36,055 nt of DNA from Cytobacillus eiseniae (lineage in GTDB: Bacteria > Bacillota > Bacilli > Bacillales > Cytobacillaceae). Numbering within the stretch: the first letter of the stretch is position 1; each line of letters opens with the position of its first letter. Under the pieces are notes generated by a model. It did no database searches and had not been told where the DNA came from. It worked only from the letters and a program-made list of their open reading frames with translations. The position numbers and the translations under genes were made by a program. Positions 8,086 to 16,153 of the stretch are shown one piece after another. Where the stretch lies: contig NZ_JAGIKZ010000031.1 of assembly GCF_017874625.1 (NCBI RefSeq), positions 1 to 36,055 of the forward strand. The letters run 5' to 3'.

Positions 8086-9941
8086 TTCAAATACCCCCCT
8101 GTTACAGTGAATACGACGATTAGAATGGCTACGCCAATAAATGCGACTGTCCCGTATCGCTGGATCTGTCCATTTTGGAACTTGCTTCCTACATGACCTA
8201 GACCAGAAACAGCACCTGCAACCCCTTTTACAATGCCTTCTACTAGGAAGGTTTCAATGAAACGAAGAAGCACACTGATTCCCTTTGTTACTTTTAAAAT
8301 CGTCACCTCATACAATTCATCGATGTAGTACTTATTGTACAAAACATTATATAGTGTGGAAGCACCTAGCCAATCTCGTGCAAGAGATCGCTTGCTGTAA
8401 ATCAACCATGCAAGGAAAATTCCTAATAATGAGACAATCGTTGCGACAATCATAATCCAAGCCGGACCTTCAATATGTCCATGCCCAAGTGCAGGATTTC
8501 CGTCAGTTAACCAATCGCCAAGGAATGTACCGAACCAAGGTGTATTCACATAACCTGCCACTACAGCAAGAACAGCAAGAACAACCATTGGAATCGTCAT
8601 CACACTTGGTGACTCCTTCACATGCTTCATGTCCGTACGGGACTCCCCTGCGAACACCATGAAGAAAAGGCGGAACATATAAAATGCTGTGAAAAACGCA
8701 GCAACAACTGCTAACCAGAACAGAACCGTATTTCCATGTGCCCAGGCAGCAATTAAGATTTCATCCTTACTAAAGAATCCAGAAAATAATGGAACCCCAC
8801 TGATTGCAAGTGTACCGATTAAGAATAATGGACCTGTTACGCGAAGCTTTTTCCATAATCCGCCCATTTTTTCAATATCCTGTGTGTGTACAGCATGAAT
8901 GACACTACCTGCTGCAAGGAATAGCAATGCTTTAAAGAAAGCATGTGTCATTAAGTGGAATACACCTGCAACATAGCCCGCTGACCCTAATGCAAGCATC
9001 ATGTAGCCAAGCTGACTCACTGTTGAAAAGGCAAGCACTCTTTTAATATCTTTTTGAACAAGCCCGATGCTTGCTGCAAAAATAGCAGTAAATGCTCCAA
9101 CTATCGCAACCGTCATCAATGCTGTCTCACTCGCTGTAAAGAGCGGGAACAGTGAAGCGACTAAGTAGACACCTGCAGCAACCATTGTTGCGGCATGGAT
9201 TAAAGCAGAAACTGGTGTCGGACCTTCCATTGCATCAGGAAGCCATGTATGAAGCGGGAACTGACCTGATTTCCCCATCGCTCCGATAAAAATTAAAATC
9301 GCTGTTAATGTAATCATTGTGGACGAAATAGCCCCTGCTTCTACTGCAGCAAAGATTTCATCATATTCGAAACTTCCAGCTTGCCAGAATAATAGAATCA
9401 TCCCGATTAATAGGCCAACATCCCCAATACGCGTCATAATGAACGCCTTCTTGGCCGCCCTCTTCGCTTCGTCCTTATAAAAGTAGAAGCCAATTAATAA
9501 GAATGAACCTAATCCAACAAGCTCCCAGAAAATATACGTTTGTAGAAGGTTTGGTGAGAGCACCAACCCGAGCATCGCAAAGGTAAATAAGCCGAGATAC
9601 GCATAATACACATGAATGCGTTCATCACCGTGCATATAACCTTTTGAATAAGTATGTACTAGGAAACTGACGAGCGATACGATCACCAGCATTAACGCAT
9701 TTAATTGATTCACTTCAAAACCCGCTGTTAACTGAACATCCCCTATCGTTAACCAAACCGACTCTGCCTTATGTGTGGGCGATGTAAATCTTTCAAACAG
9801 CACCAACAAGGAATAGACGAATGATGCAAGAGAAAGGAGAATTCCTATATAGGCACTTGCATCCTTCAGCCGTTTGCCGAAAAAGATAAGGAACAAAAAC
9901 GATAAAAGCGGGAAAAGCGGTATGATCCATGCATTCTCCAT
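8082..9941 (-). CDS. nuoL: NADH-quinone oxidoreductase subunit L
   Basis: Distal antiporter-like subunit of complex I, 619 residues, close to the 613 of E. coli. Visible motifs are FWELVGLGSFLLIGFYF with its conserved glutamate, GKSGQFPLHTWLPDAMEGP with the key lysine, and HAATMVAAGVYL. The C-terminal section after about residue 480 fits the lateral helix and final membrane segment typical of NuoL. I chose ATG at 9941 (MENAWIIP) because AAAGGGGATTG lies just upstream. A longer GTG start at 9968 has no ribosome site, and TTG at 9944 is a possible alternative. It is the only nuo gene preceded by a long gap (123 nt), which carries two stem-loops. Confidence 0.95.
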   Translation of the reverse strand: MENAWIIPLFPLLSFLFLIFFGKRLKDASAYIGILLSLASFVYSLLVLFERFTSPTHKAESVWLTIGDVQLTAGFEVNQLNALMLVIVSLVSFLVHTYSKGYMHGDERIHVYYAYLGLFTFAMLGLVLSPNLLQTYIFWELVGLGSFLLIGFYFYKDEAKRAAKKAFIMTRIGDVGLLIGMILLFWQAGSFEYDEIFAAVEAGAISSTMITLTAILIFIGAMGKSGQFPLHTWLPDAMEGPTPVSALIHAATMVAAGVYLVASLFPLFTASETALMTVAIVGAFTAIFAASIGLVQKDIKRVLAFSTVSQLGYMMLALGSAGYVAGVFHLMTHAFFKALLFLAAGSVIHAVHTQDIEKMGGLWKKLRVTGPLFLIGTLAISGVPLFSGFFSKDEILIAAWAHGNTVLFWLAVVAAFFTAFYMFRLFFMVFAGESRTDMKHVKESPSVMTIPMVVLAVLAVVAGYVNTPWFGTFLGDWLTDGNPALGHGHIEGPAWIMIVATIVSLLGIFLAWLIYSKRSLARDWLGASTLYNVLYNKYYIDELYEVTILKVTKGISVLLRFIETFLVEGIVKGVAGAVSGLGHVGSKFQNGQIQRYGTVAFIGVAILIVVFTVTGGYLK

Positions 9942-9963
9942 CAATATCACAATCCCCTTTTTG

Positions 9964-10068
9964 AACACGTTTATAGTTTTGTATAGTGAATAGAGTCAAC
10001 GTGTTAGATTACTAGAGGTGGAAGGTCAGTCGATTACTCGACTTCCTCTTTTTTATGGGTGCCTCTAG
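9964..10068 (-). promoter_or_regulatory. Two consecutive intercistronic stem-loops between nuoK and nuoL
   Basis: In the transcript a first structure has an outer 7-bp stem CTAGAGG (from 10062-10068, including the nuoK stop codon) with CCTCTAG (10012-10018). It encloses an inner GGAAG/CTTCC hairpin with a TCGA-rich interior. A second 7-bp stem pairs AACACGT (at 9999-10005) with ACGTGTT (at 9964-9970). Neither is followed by a U-run, so I read them as mRNA processing, stability or attenuation elements rather than terminators. Confidence 0.6.
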
Positions 10069-10379
10069 TTTTTCAATGTATTCACTTCATCAATATTAAC
10101 GGTGTTTCGATTACGATATAGGGCGATTAGAATAGCTACGCCAATCGCTACCTCTGCCGCAGCAACAGCCATTACGAAGAGGGCAAAAATCTGACCTGTA
10201 ATGGAAGGCATGACACCAAATTTACTGAATGCGACTAAGTTTATATTTACTGCATTGAGCATCAATTCAATCGAAATTAAAACAATGATAATGTTTCTCT
10301 TCGTTAATGCGCCATACAATCCGATACAGAAAAGGATTAAAGCAAGCGCTAAATAGAGTGAAAGTGGAACTGAACTCAT
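10065..10379 (-). CDS. nuoK: NADH-quinone oxidoreductase subunit K
   Basis: Small (104-residue) membrane subunit of complex I, homologous to ND4L and MrpC, with three predicted helices. The two buried glutamates expected in the proton path are present: Glu38 in [11 protein letters not shown] and Glu76 in [14 protein letters not shown] at 10379 overlaps the nuoJ stop by 4 nt (ATGA). Its stop codon lies inside the first stem-loop of the nuoK-nuoL gap. Confidence 0.96.
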   Translation of the reverse strand: MSSVPLSLYLALALILFCIGLYGALTKRNIIIVLISIELMLNAVNINLVAFSKFGVMPSITGQIFALFVMAVAAAEVAIGVAILIALYRNRNTVNIDEVNTLKN

Positions 10380-10897
10380 TCCTTTTCCGCCTCCTTCTTA
10401 TCATCCGACTTTGCCAAGATAATCGCTCCGACAAGTGTTGCCAGTAAGAGGACTGATGTTAATTCAAATGGAATAATGTATTTTGAATAAAGCGCAATCC
10501 CAATTTGCTCCGTATTATTCACATGCAAGTCGGCTGCCTCTTGCCCGAAATCAAGATTATAAATCCCGATATAAAAAGCAAAGCCAAAGCCCAGAATGCC
10601 AAGGAATAATAGCAGCTTCCGCAAGCGTCCTGTTTTCGGTACATTCGTCTCACTATGACGGGTTAACATAATCCCGAATAGCATAATGATCGTAATTGCA
10701 CCGGAGTAAATTAAAATTTGTACAGATGCAAGAAATTCAGCTGAAAGCAGGATAAAGATCCCCGCGATACTTACAAATGTGAACACAAGTGCGATGACCA
10801 TATGGACAACCTTGTTCAGATTTAGTAAGAGCACACCTCCAGCAATTGCAACTAATGCAAGTGACATGAATGCTAATAATTCACCTGAAAACGTCAT
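10376..10897 (-). CDS. nuoJ: NADH-quinone oxidoreductase subunit J
   Basis: Membrane subunit of complex I (ND6 homolog), 173 residues with five predicted helices. The conserved third-helix region, with an [18 protein letters not shown] core, is visible (about residues 61-78). It overlaps nuoI at its start and nuoK at its end by 4 nt each (ATGA), so nuoI, nuoJ and nuoK are probably translationally coupled. The C-terminus is short and charged ([11 protein letters not shown]). Confidence 0.95.
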   Translation of the reverse strand: MTFSGELLAFMSLALVAIAGGVLLLNLNKVVHMVIALVFTFVSIAGIFILLSAEFLASVQILIYSGAITIIMLFGIMLTRHSETNVPKTGRLRKLLLFLGILGFGFAFYIGIYNLDFGQEAADLHVNNTEQIGIALYSKYIIPFELTSVLLLATLVGAIILAKSDDKKEAEKE

Positions 10898-11319
10898 GGT
10901 TTATTCACCTTCCGAACACTCTCGTCATTTTCATCCAGCCACTCAAGGTTTTTAAAGAGCTCATCCCTGCTGTACTCTGCTAATTCAAAGTTGTTTGTCA
11001 TAATGATCGCTTCTGTTGGACAAACTTCTGTACATAAATCGCATAGAATACAGATTTCAAAGTTAATATCATACGTATCAATGATTTTTCCCTTTTTCGT
11101 TGGGTCTGGGTGTTTTTTTCCAGTTAGTTGGATGCAATCGGTCGGACAAATATTCGAACATTGATTACAAACGATACATTTTTCTGGATAAAACTTTTGA
11201 ATGCCACGAAAGCGGTCTGGCAATGGAAGTGGTTCTTTTGGATATTCATACGTCGGTTTTTCTTTTGTTAAATTTTTAAGGGTATACTTTAGGCCTTTTG
11301 CTAATCCAAATCCAAGCAT
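10894..11319 (-). CDS. nuoI: NADH-quinone oxidoreductase subunit I (2x[4Fe-4S])
   Basis: Peripheral iron-sulfur subunit of complex I that passes electrons to NuoB through two [4Fe-4S] clusters (N6a and N6b). In the 141-residue product the two cluster motifs are CIVCNQCSNICP (Cys48, 51, 54, 58) and CILCDLCTEVCP (Cys90, 93, 96, 100). I chose ATG at 11319 because AAGGGGTG lies 6-8 nt upstream. The GTG at 11328 overlaps that ribosome site and is rejected. With NuoE, F and G absent, NuoI is the likely entry point for electrons from an unidentified donor. That is inference from similar cut-down complexes. Confidence 0.96.
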   Translation of the reverse strand: MLGFGLAKGLKYTLKNLTKEKPTYEYPKEPLPLPDRFRGIQKFYPEKCIVCNQCSNICPTDCIQLTGKKHPDPTKKGKIIDTYDINFEICILCDLCTEVCPTEAIIMTNNFELAEYSRDELFKNLEWLDENDESVRKVNKP

Positions 11320-11366
11320 GTTTTTCACCCCTTACGGTTAAAGTAAGCTTTTCAAGCTGCAATTTT

Positions 11367-12377
11367 TTAGAACAAATTTAAAATTTCCTTGATGATTGCC
11401 GTTAAGAAAATATTCGCTAAAGCAATTGGCAAGAGGATCTTCCAGGCAAACTCCATTAATTTATCTGCCCGAATACGCGGGAACGTACTACGGAACCAGA
11501 GTAATAGGAAAAACACGCACATGAACTTAAGCGCAAACCAGACAGCTCCTGGAATAAAGCCTAGGAATGAGAACAGCGGATGCCACCCACCTAGAAATAG
11601 AACAGTCGTTAATGATGCCATTGCAAAAATATACACATATTCTGCAAGCATGAACATCGCCCAGCGGAATCCAGAGTATTCAACATGGAAACCTGCAACA
11701 AGCTCATTCTCGGCTTCTGGAAGGTCAAATGGCACACGATTTAACTCCGCAACAGATGCAATCAAGAAAATAATGAAAGCAACCGGCTGAAGAACGATGT
11801 ACCAAACATTTTCTTGAGCAGCGACAATATCATTTAAGTTTAAGCTGCCAGTTAAAAGGACAATTCCGATGACTGACATAACTAATGGAATTTCATAGGA
11901 AATCATTTGTGCTGCTGCACGCATCCCACCGAGGAGGGCATACTTATTGTTGGATGCCCATCCACCTGTCAACATACCAATTGTCGTCAATCCTGAAATG
12001 GCCACATAGTAAAGCAAGCCAACACCAAGATCTGCAAATTGGAACTTATCTGTAAATGGAATAGCTGCCATTACAATAAAGGATGGTGCGAATGCAATCA
12101 CAGGTGCAATAATAAATAATGGTTTATCTGCAAGCTTTGGGATTGTATCTTCTTTTAGAAGAAGCTTTAAAACGTCCGCTACAGTCTGCAGTAATCCCCA
12201 GCGTCCACCGACCTGGTTCGGCCCTTGACGGAGCTGCATAAATCCCATAACCTTCCGTTCTGCCAAGATTGCATATGTAACAAATCCTAAAATAACGAAT
12301 AGTAGAACGACTGCGAGTAAAAAGAAGATCCCAAAGTTTAAGATCCCCGCCTGGGAATGCAATAACTCTTCGACCAT
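11367..12377 (-). CDS. nuoH: NADH-quinone oxidoreductase subunit H
   Basis: Membrane subunit (ND1 homolog, 336 residues, eight predicted helices) that forms much of the quinone chamber at the junction of the two arms. Diagnostic segments are ERKVMGFMQLRQGPNQVGG (about residues 40-58), FDLPEAENELVAGFHVEYSG (about 217-236) with its acidic cluster, and WFRSTFPRIRADKLM near the C-terminus. The start codon overlaps the nuoD stop by one base (TAATG), with GGGAGGTGG upstream. The direct nuoD-nuoH junction leaves no room for nuoEFG and shows no scar. Confidence 0.97.
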   Translation of the reverse strand: MVEELLHSQAGILNFGIFFLLAVVLLFVILGFVTYAILAERKVMGFMQLRQGPNQVGGRWGLLQTVADVLKLLLKEDTIPKLADKPLFIIAPVIAFAPSFIVMAAIPFTDKFQFADLGVGLLYYVAISGLTTIGMLTGGWASNNKYALLGGMRAAAQMISYEIPLVMSVIGIVLLTGSLNLNDIVAAQENVWYIVLQPVAFIIFLIASVAELNRVPFDLPEAENELVAGFHVEYSGFRWAMFMLAEYVYIFAMASLTTVLFLGGWHPLFSFLGFIPGAVWFALKFMCVFFLLLWFRSTFPRIRADKLMEFAWKILLPIALANIFLTAIIKEILNLF

Positions 12378-13477
12378 TAGCCATCCACCTCCCCTAGGAT
12401 AATATCAACTGCTCCTAGTATGGAAATTAAGTTTGAAATTGTCTCTCCCTCAAGTAGCTTAGGGAGAATTTGAAGATTATAGAATGATGGTCTTCTAAAT
12501 TTCAGGCGATATGGTTCTTTCTTGCCATCACTAGCAATATAACAGCCAATTTCTCCACGAGGGGACTCGATTCGAACAAAAGCCTCCCCTTTTGGCGCTT
12601 TAATAATCTTCGGCACTTTAGCTAGAATCGCTCCTTCTGCCGGGAACTGTTCACATGCCTGTTCTAAAATTTTCAATGATTCTTCAATTTCATCTAAGCG
12701 CACATGATAGCGTGCCCATGCATCCCCTGTTTCACGGACAGGAACATCAAAATCAAAGCGGTCATATATCGAATATGGCTCATCTTTCCGAAGATCCCAT
12801 TTCACACCTGTACAGCGGAGATTGGCTCCACTTAGCGAATAGTTCAGCGCATCCTCTTTCGTATATGTGCCAACACCGATTACACGATTCGTAAATATCT
12901 CGTTGCCTGTCACGAGTGAGTGATAGCCTTTTAATTGCTCACGCATGTAAGGAACGAATTCTCTTACTTTGTCTACCCAGCCTTCTGGTGCATCCCATTT
13001 GACGCCACCAACACGCATATAGTTAAAAGTCAGACGAGCGCCAGAAAGTTCATTTAGTAGATTAATAATACTTTCCCTTTCACGGAATGCATAAAGGAGT
13101 GGACTTGTTGCCCCAAGGTCAAGCAAGAACGTTCCAAACCATACGAGATGACTAGCTACTCGACCGAGCTCCATCGCAATTACTCGTAGATATTCCGCAC
13201 GTTCAGGCACTTGAATATCCATCATCGTTTCGACCGCATGACAGATCACATAGTTATTCGTCATTGCTGATACATAGTCCATTCGGTCTGTATAAGGAAT
13301 GATTTGTGTATATTGAAGATCTTCAGCCAATTTTTCTGTTCCGCGGTGAAGGTAGCCGATGACTGGCTTTGCTTCTACAATGGTTTCCCCATCAATTTTT
13401 AAGACGAGGCGAAAAACACCGTGCGTACTTGGATGCTGAGGTCCTACGTTCAAAAGCATTTCTTCTGTTCGCAACAT
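12377..13477 (-). CDS. nuoD: NADH-quinone oxidoreductase subunit D (49 kDa)
   Basis: Peripheral-arm subunit (366 residues) that with NuoB forms the quinone-reduction site and descends from hydrogenase large subunits. The N-terminal loop NVGPQHPSTHGVFRLVL (about residues 10-26) includes the quinone-contacting histidine. The conserved tyrosine lies in DRMDYVSAMTNN (about 64-75). The C-terminal RGEIGCYIASDGK and PSFYNLQ motifs are intact. The hydrogenase nickel cysteines are absent, as expected. ATG at 13477 follows the nuoC stop by 3 nt with GGAGGTG upstream. It is not fused to NuoC, unlike E. coli NuoCD. Confidence 0.97.
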   Translation of the reverse strand: MLRTEEMLLNVGPQHPSTHGVFRLVLKIDGETIVEAKPVIGYLHRGTEKLAEDLQYTQIIPYTDRMDYVSAMTNNYVICHAVETMMDIQVPERAEYLRVIAMELGRVASHLVWFGTFLLDLGATSPLLYAFRERESIINLLNELSGARLTFNYMRVGGVKWDAPEGWVDKVREFVPYMREQLKGYHSLVTGNEIFTNRVIGVGTYTKEDALNYSLSGANLRCTGVKWDLRKDEPYSIYDRFDFDVPVRETGDAWARYHVRLDEIEESLKILEQACEQFPAEGAILAKVPKIIKAPKGEAFVRIESPRGEIGCYIASDGKKEPYRLKFRRPSFYNLQILPKLLEGETISNLISILGAVDIILGEVDG

Positions 13478-13480
13478 CTG

Positions 13481-14746
13481 TTACACCTCCACATCATACG
13501 GTTCATAGTCTTTTCTAAGTGGATGACCAACCCAGTCTTCACCGAGCATGATGCGGTGTAAGTTCGGGTGATTTGTAAACTTAATTCCTAGCAAATCATA
13601 TGCTTCACATTCAGGCCAGTTTGCCCCTGCCCATAGTGGCTCTAATGAGTCAATAACTGGCTCATCGCGGTCAAGCTTCACCTTTAATGCGACTGATTGA
13701 CTGTTTTTAAAGGAATAGAGGTGCACATACACTTCCATATGTGTCTCAAAGTCCGAGCCATGCAATTCTGATAAGTAATCAAAGCCTAACTGCTCATTAT
13801 ATTTCAAAAACTCTGCCATTTTAAAATAGCTTTCTGGCTTTGCGATGATTGTTGGAACATCTTTAGAAAGTCTATTAATATAGGAATCTTCGATTAGATC
13901 CTTGCCAAGATGCTCTTCAATAACTTTCATATATTTATCTAGATATGGTTGATTTGGTGATGGCTTTTCTTCTACTGGATCAGCCTTCGCACTTCCCCCA
14001 CCTGCTTTTGCTTTCGCGGCAGCGGCTGCGGCGGCCTTTGCCTTGGCTGCTGCGATTGCTTTCGCCTTTGCATCGTCACCTGCTCCGCCTCCTGCATTTG
14101 CAGCGGCTTTCGCTTTAGCTGCAGCGGCAGCTTTTGCTTTTGCAGCGGCAATCGCCTTCGCCTTTTCGTCATCTCCCGCTCCACCCGCTTGTTTTGCTAG
14201 TGCAGCTGCTTTTGCCTTTGCGGCAGCAGCGGCCTTTGCTTTTGCGGCTGCGGCAGCTTTTTGTTTAGCTGCATCAAGGTCTTCTGGTGCGCCTTCCTCT
14301 TTAGCATCAGCTTGTTCCTTTGCCTTCATTTTTGCTAGTGCGGCGGCCTTTGCTTTCGCGGCGGCAGCGGCTTTTTGCTTGGCTGCATCAAGGTCTTCTG
14401 GTACGCCTTCCTCTTTGGCATCAGCTTGTTCCTTTGCCTTCATTTTTGCTAGTGCGGCGGCCTTTGCTTTCGCGGCGGCAGCAGCTTTTTGCTTGGCTGC
14501 ATCAAGGTCTTCTGGTACGCCTTCTTCTTGGGCATCAGCTTGTTCCTTTGCCTTCATTTTTGCTAGTGCGGCGGCCTTTGCTTTCGCGGCTGCAGCAGCT
14601 TTTTGCTTTGCGATATCAAGGTCTTCGGATTGGCTTTCTTCCTGGGCCTCTCCTTGCTCTTTTGCCTTCATTTTTGCTAGTGCGGCAGCCTTTGCTTTCG
14701 CGGCTGCTTCTTTCTTTAGTTGGTCTAAGTCTTTTTCCCCGCTCAT
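13481..14746 (-). CDS. nuoC: NADH-quinone oxidoreductase subunit C with long Lys/Ala-rich repeat extension
   Basis: The C-terminal 160 residues (about 262-421) are a normal 30-kDa complex I subunit, shown by WPECEAYDLLGIKF, NHPNLHRIML and GHPLRKDYEPYDVEV. The preceding 255 residues are almost entirely Ala, Lys, Glu and Gln. A 38-residue unit, rich in KAAAAAKAKAAALAKMKAKE and ending near PEDLDA, repeats four times, followed by shorter KAKAIAAAKAK runs separated by GGGAGDD linkers. The unit corresponds to a 114-bp DNA repeat. Cytoplasmic, part of the peripheral arm. Start ATG 14746 has AAGGTG upstream and lies 3 nt beyond the nuoB stop. Related Bacillus NuoC proteins also have KA-rich extensions, as I recall. 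Its role is unknown, though a helical, strongly charged tail is predicted. Confidence 0.95.
   Translation of the reverse strand: MSGEKDLDQLKKEAAAKAKAAALAKMKAKEQGEAQEESQSEDLDIAKQKAAAAAKAKAAALAKMKAKEQADAQEEGVPEDLDAAKQKAAAAAKAKAAALAKMKAKEQADAKEEGVPEDLDAAKQKAAAAAKAKAAALAKMKAKEQADAKEEGAPEDLDAAKQKAAAAAKAKAAAAAKAKAAALAKQAGGAGDDEKAKAIAAAKAKAAAAAKAKAAANAGGGAGDDAKAKAIAAAKAKAAAAAAAKAKAGGGSAKADPVEEKPSPNQPYLDKYMKVIEEHLGKDLIEDSYINRLSKDVPTIIAKPESYFKMAEFLKYNEQLGFDYLSELHGSDFETHMEVYVHLYSFKNSQSVALKVKLDRDEPVIDSLEPLWAGANWPECEAYDLLGIKFTNHPNLHRIMLGEDWVGHPLRKDYEPYDVEV
14255..14738 (-). repeat. 114-bp tandem repeats inside nuoC
   Basis: The junction TTTGCTAGTG recurs at 14331, 14445 and 14559, and a variant starts at 14673, so the period is exactly 114 bp (38 codons) and the frame is kept. 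The middle units are nearly identical at DNA level, indicating recent duplication or homogenisation, while the unit next to the start codon is more diverged. Low-complexity KAKAAA coding sequence continues to about 13985. Confidence 0.93.
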
Positions 14747-14749
14747 AGG

Positions 14750-15262
14750 TTAGATCACCTTCTTCCCAGTCTTAGCCTCGTAACGGATCTTTTCTTTTAA
14801 TTTATTTATTCCATAGATTAATGCAGCTGGATTTGGAGGGCATCCAGGTATGTATACATCAACGGGTACGAGTTGATCGACCCCTTTTACAACTGAATAG
14901 GACTTCACATAAGGACCTCCTGCCGTCGCACAAGAACCCATCGCAATAACCCATTTCGGTTCTGGCATTTGATCATACAATCTGCGGAGAATGGGTGCCA
15001 TTTTCTTCGTAACAGTACCTGAAACGATCATTACATCTGATTGGCGAGGGGAGTTACGATAGAATGTACCAAAACGTTCTAAATCATAGTGCGCATTACT
15101 TGCTTGCATCATCTCAATCGCACAACATGCTAGACCGAAAGTCATCGGCCATAGCGAATTACTACGTGACCAAGCTTTAATTTGTTCTAGAGTTGACATA
15201 AATACCGTTCTTTGAATTTCCTTCATATCTTCTTCTGGGATGTTTTCCAACTTTAGATCCAT
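14750..15262 (-). CDS. nuoB: NADH-quinone oxidoreductase subunit B (cluster N2)
   Basis: Carries cluster N2, the last [4Fe-4S] centre before quinone. The four ligands are visible in the 170-residue product: adjacent Cys46 and Cys47 in [11 protein letters not shown], Cys111 in [11 protein letters not shown], and Cys141 in [14 protein letters not shown]. The start is ATG at 15262 (MDLKLENIP), preceded by GAAGGTG. The reading frame stays open upstream to 15373, but that part overlaps nuoA and is not conserved. It overlaps the nuoA stop by 10 nt. Confidence 0.97.
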   Translation of the reverse strand: MDLKLENIPEEDMKEIQRTVFMSTLEQIKAWSRSNSLWPMTFGLACCAIEMMQASNAHYDLERFGTFYRNSPRQSDVMIVSGTVTKKMAPILRRLYDQMPEPKWVIAMGSCATAGGPYVKSYSVVKGVDQLVPVDVYIPGCPPNPAALIYGINKLKEKIRYEAKTGKKVI

Positions 15263-15627
15263 TTCAACACCTTCTTCTTCCAAGCATAAATAAGCCCGAT
15301 GACAAGCATAAATACAAAAATCATCATTTCGATTAATGCAAAGATTCCGAGTTTTTCGTACGCAACTGCCCAAGGATACAAAAAGACCGTCTCCACATCA
15401 AAAATAACAAACATTAGTGCAAAGATATAATAGCGAACATTGAACTGCACCCTGGAATCACCGATTGGATCGAGTCCGCTCTCATATGTGGTGTACTTCT
15501 CTTTAATCGGTTTATACGGACGTAAGAGCTTTCCGATAAACAGTGCCACCACTGGCAATAAAATCCCCAGACATAGGAATACAAACACGATCAAATAGTT
15601 ATTTTGATATAAATTTAGCATTTCCAT
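15253..15627 (-). CDS. nuoA: NADH-quinone oxidoreductase subunit A
   Basis: First gene of the complex I operon. The product (124 residues, three predicted helices, ND3 homolog) contains the conserved loop with [16 protein letters not shown] (about residues 44-59), whose ESGxDP region lines the quinone pocket, followed by [16 protein letters not shown] chose ATG at 15627 because GGAGGGG lies at 15634-15640. A TTG at 15642 sits inside that ribosome site and cannot be the start. Two sigma-A promoters lie 60-130 bp upstream. Confidence 0.96.
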   Translation of the reverse strand: MEMLNLYQNNYLIVFVFLCLGILLPVVALFIGKLLRPYKPIKEKYTTYESGLDPIGDSRVQFNVRYYIFALMFVIFDVETVFLYPWAVAYEKLGIFALIEMMIFVFMLVIGLIYAWKKKVLKWI

Positions 15628-15684
15628 GTCTATCCCCTCCAATGTTGTAAAATTTTCAATTCTTCAATATTTGTAACCGTAACC

Positions 15685-15713
15685 ATTATAGCACTCTTCC
15701 ATTTTTGTGTCGA
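15685..15713 (-). promoter_or_regulatory. Proximal sigma-A promoter of the nuo operon
   Basis: Minus-strand -35 TCGACA (15708-15713), 17-bp spacer, -10 TATAAT (15685-15690), so 11 of 12 consensus positions match. The expected start near 15678 leaves a leader of about 50 nt before nuoA. No obvious terminator or riboswitch lies in the leader. Confidence 0.85.
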
Positions 15714-15724
15714 CAAACCCTAGT

Positions 15725-15753
15725 ATATTATTGGAAAATCCTTCGCCTGTCAA
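15725..15753 (-). promoter_or_regulatory. Distal sigma-A promoter of the nuo operon
   Basis: Minus-strand -35 TTGACA (15748-15753, perfect), 17-bp spacer, -10 TAATAT (15725-15730). It lies 40 bp upstream of the proximal promoter, so the operon probably has tandem promoters. Confidence 0.65.
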
Positions 15754-16153
15754 ATAATGAGTATTTTAGCACCTACAAGATTGCTTGAAAATAGTGAAGT
15801 TTCACAGAATCTAAGGAAGCAGAAATTGAGAAGACTTATACGCATGTTCTTCATTTCTGACCCTAAAATCCTTCCCTTTTTCACCATCATAATTTAGCAG
15901 CACTACTTAATTTACCATTTTTATTACATCTCATAGATAAACATACTTGTGAACAGATTCCTTTAGAACGAACTAGAATAATCGACGTTTATGCCCTCCT
16001 ATTTCATTTACTATTAAAATTGATAACCACCCATTTGTCAGTGAGAAATGTCAACAAATGTTCATAATTTTTCACGATAATCCGAACACGTAAAACTTCC
16101 AATTATTTTTGACTTAAGAGGTTGTTTTTGAAGTTGATCAGCGTAAGGTATAT

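Larger units (their letters stand above)
15628..16153. other. Promoter-bearing intergenic DNA upstream of nuoA
   Basis: Holds the two nuo promoters in its first 130 bp. From 15780 to 16130 I see AT-rich sequence with no gene, no clear operator palindrome and no RNA gene. Confidence 0.55.

Noticed and set aside
14043..14753. 236-codon plus-strand open frame opposite nuoC, Ala/Phe/Ser-rich
   Set aside because: It is the antisense image of the Lys/Ala repeat of nuoC, where low complexity keeps other frames open. No ribosome site or independent family similarity.
15263..15373. 37-codon N-terminal extension of nuoB
   Set aside because: Lies inside nuoA, is Cys-rich by chance, and the conserved start at 15262 has its own ribosome site.
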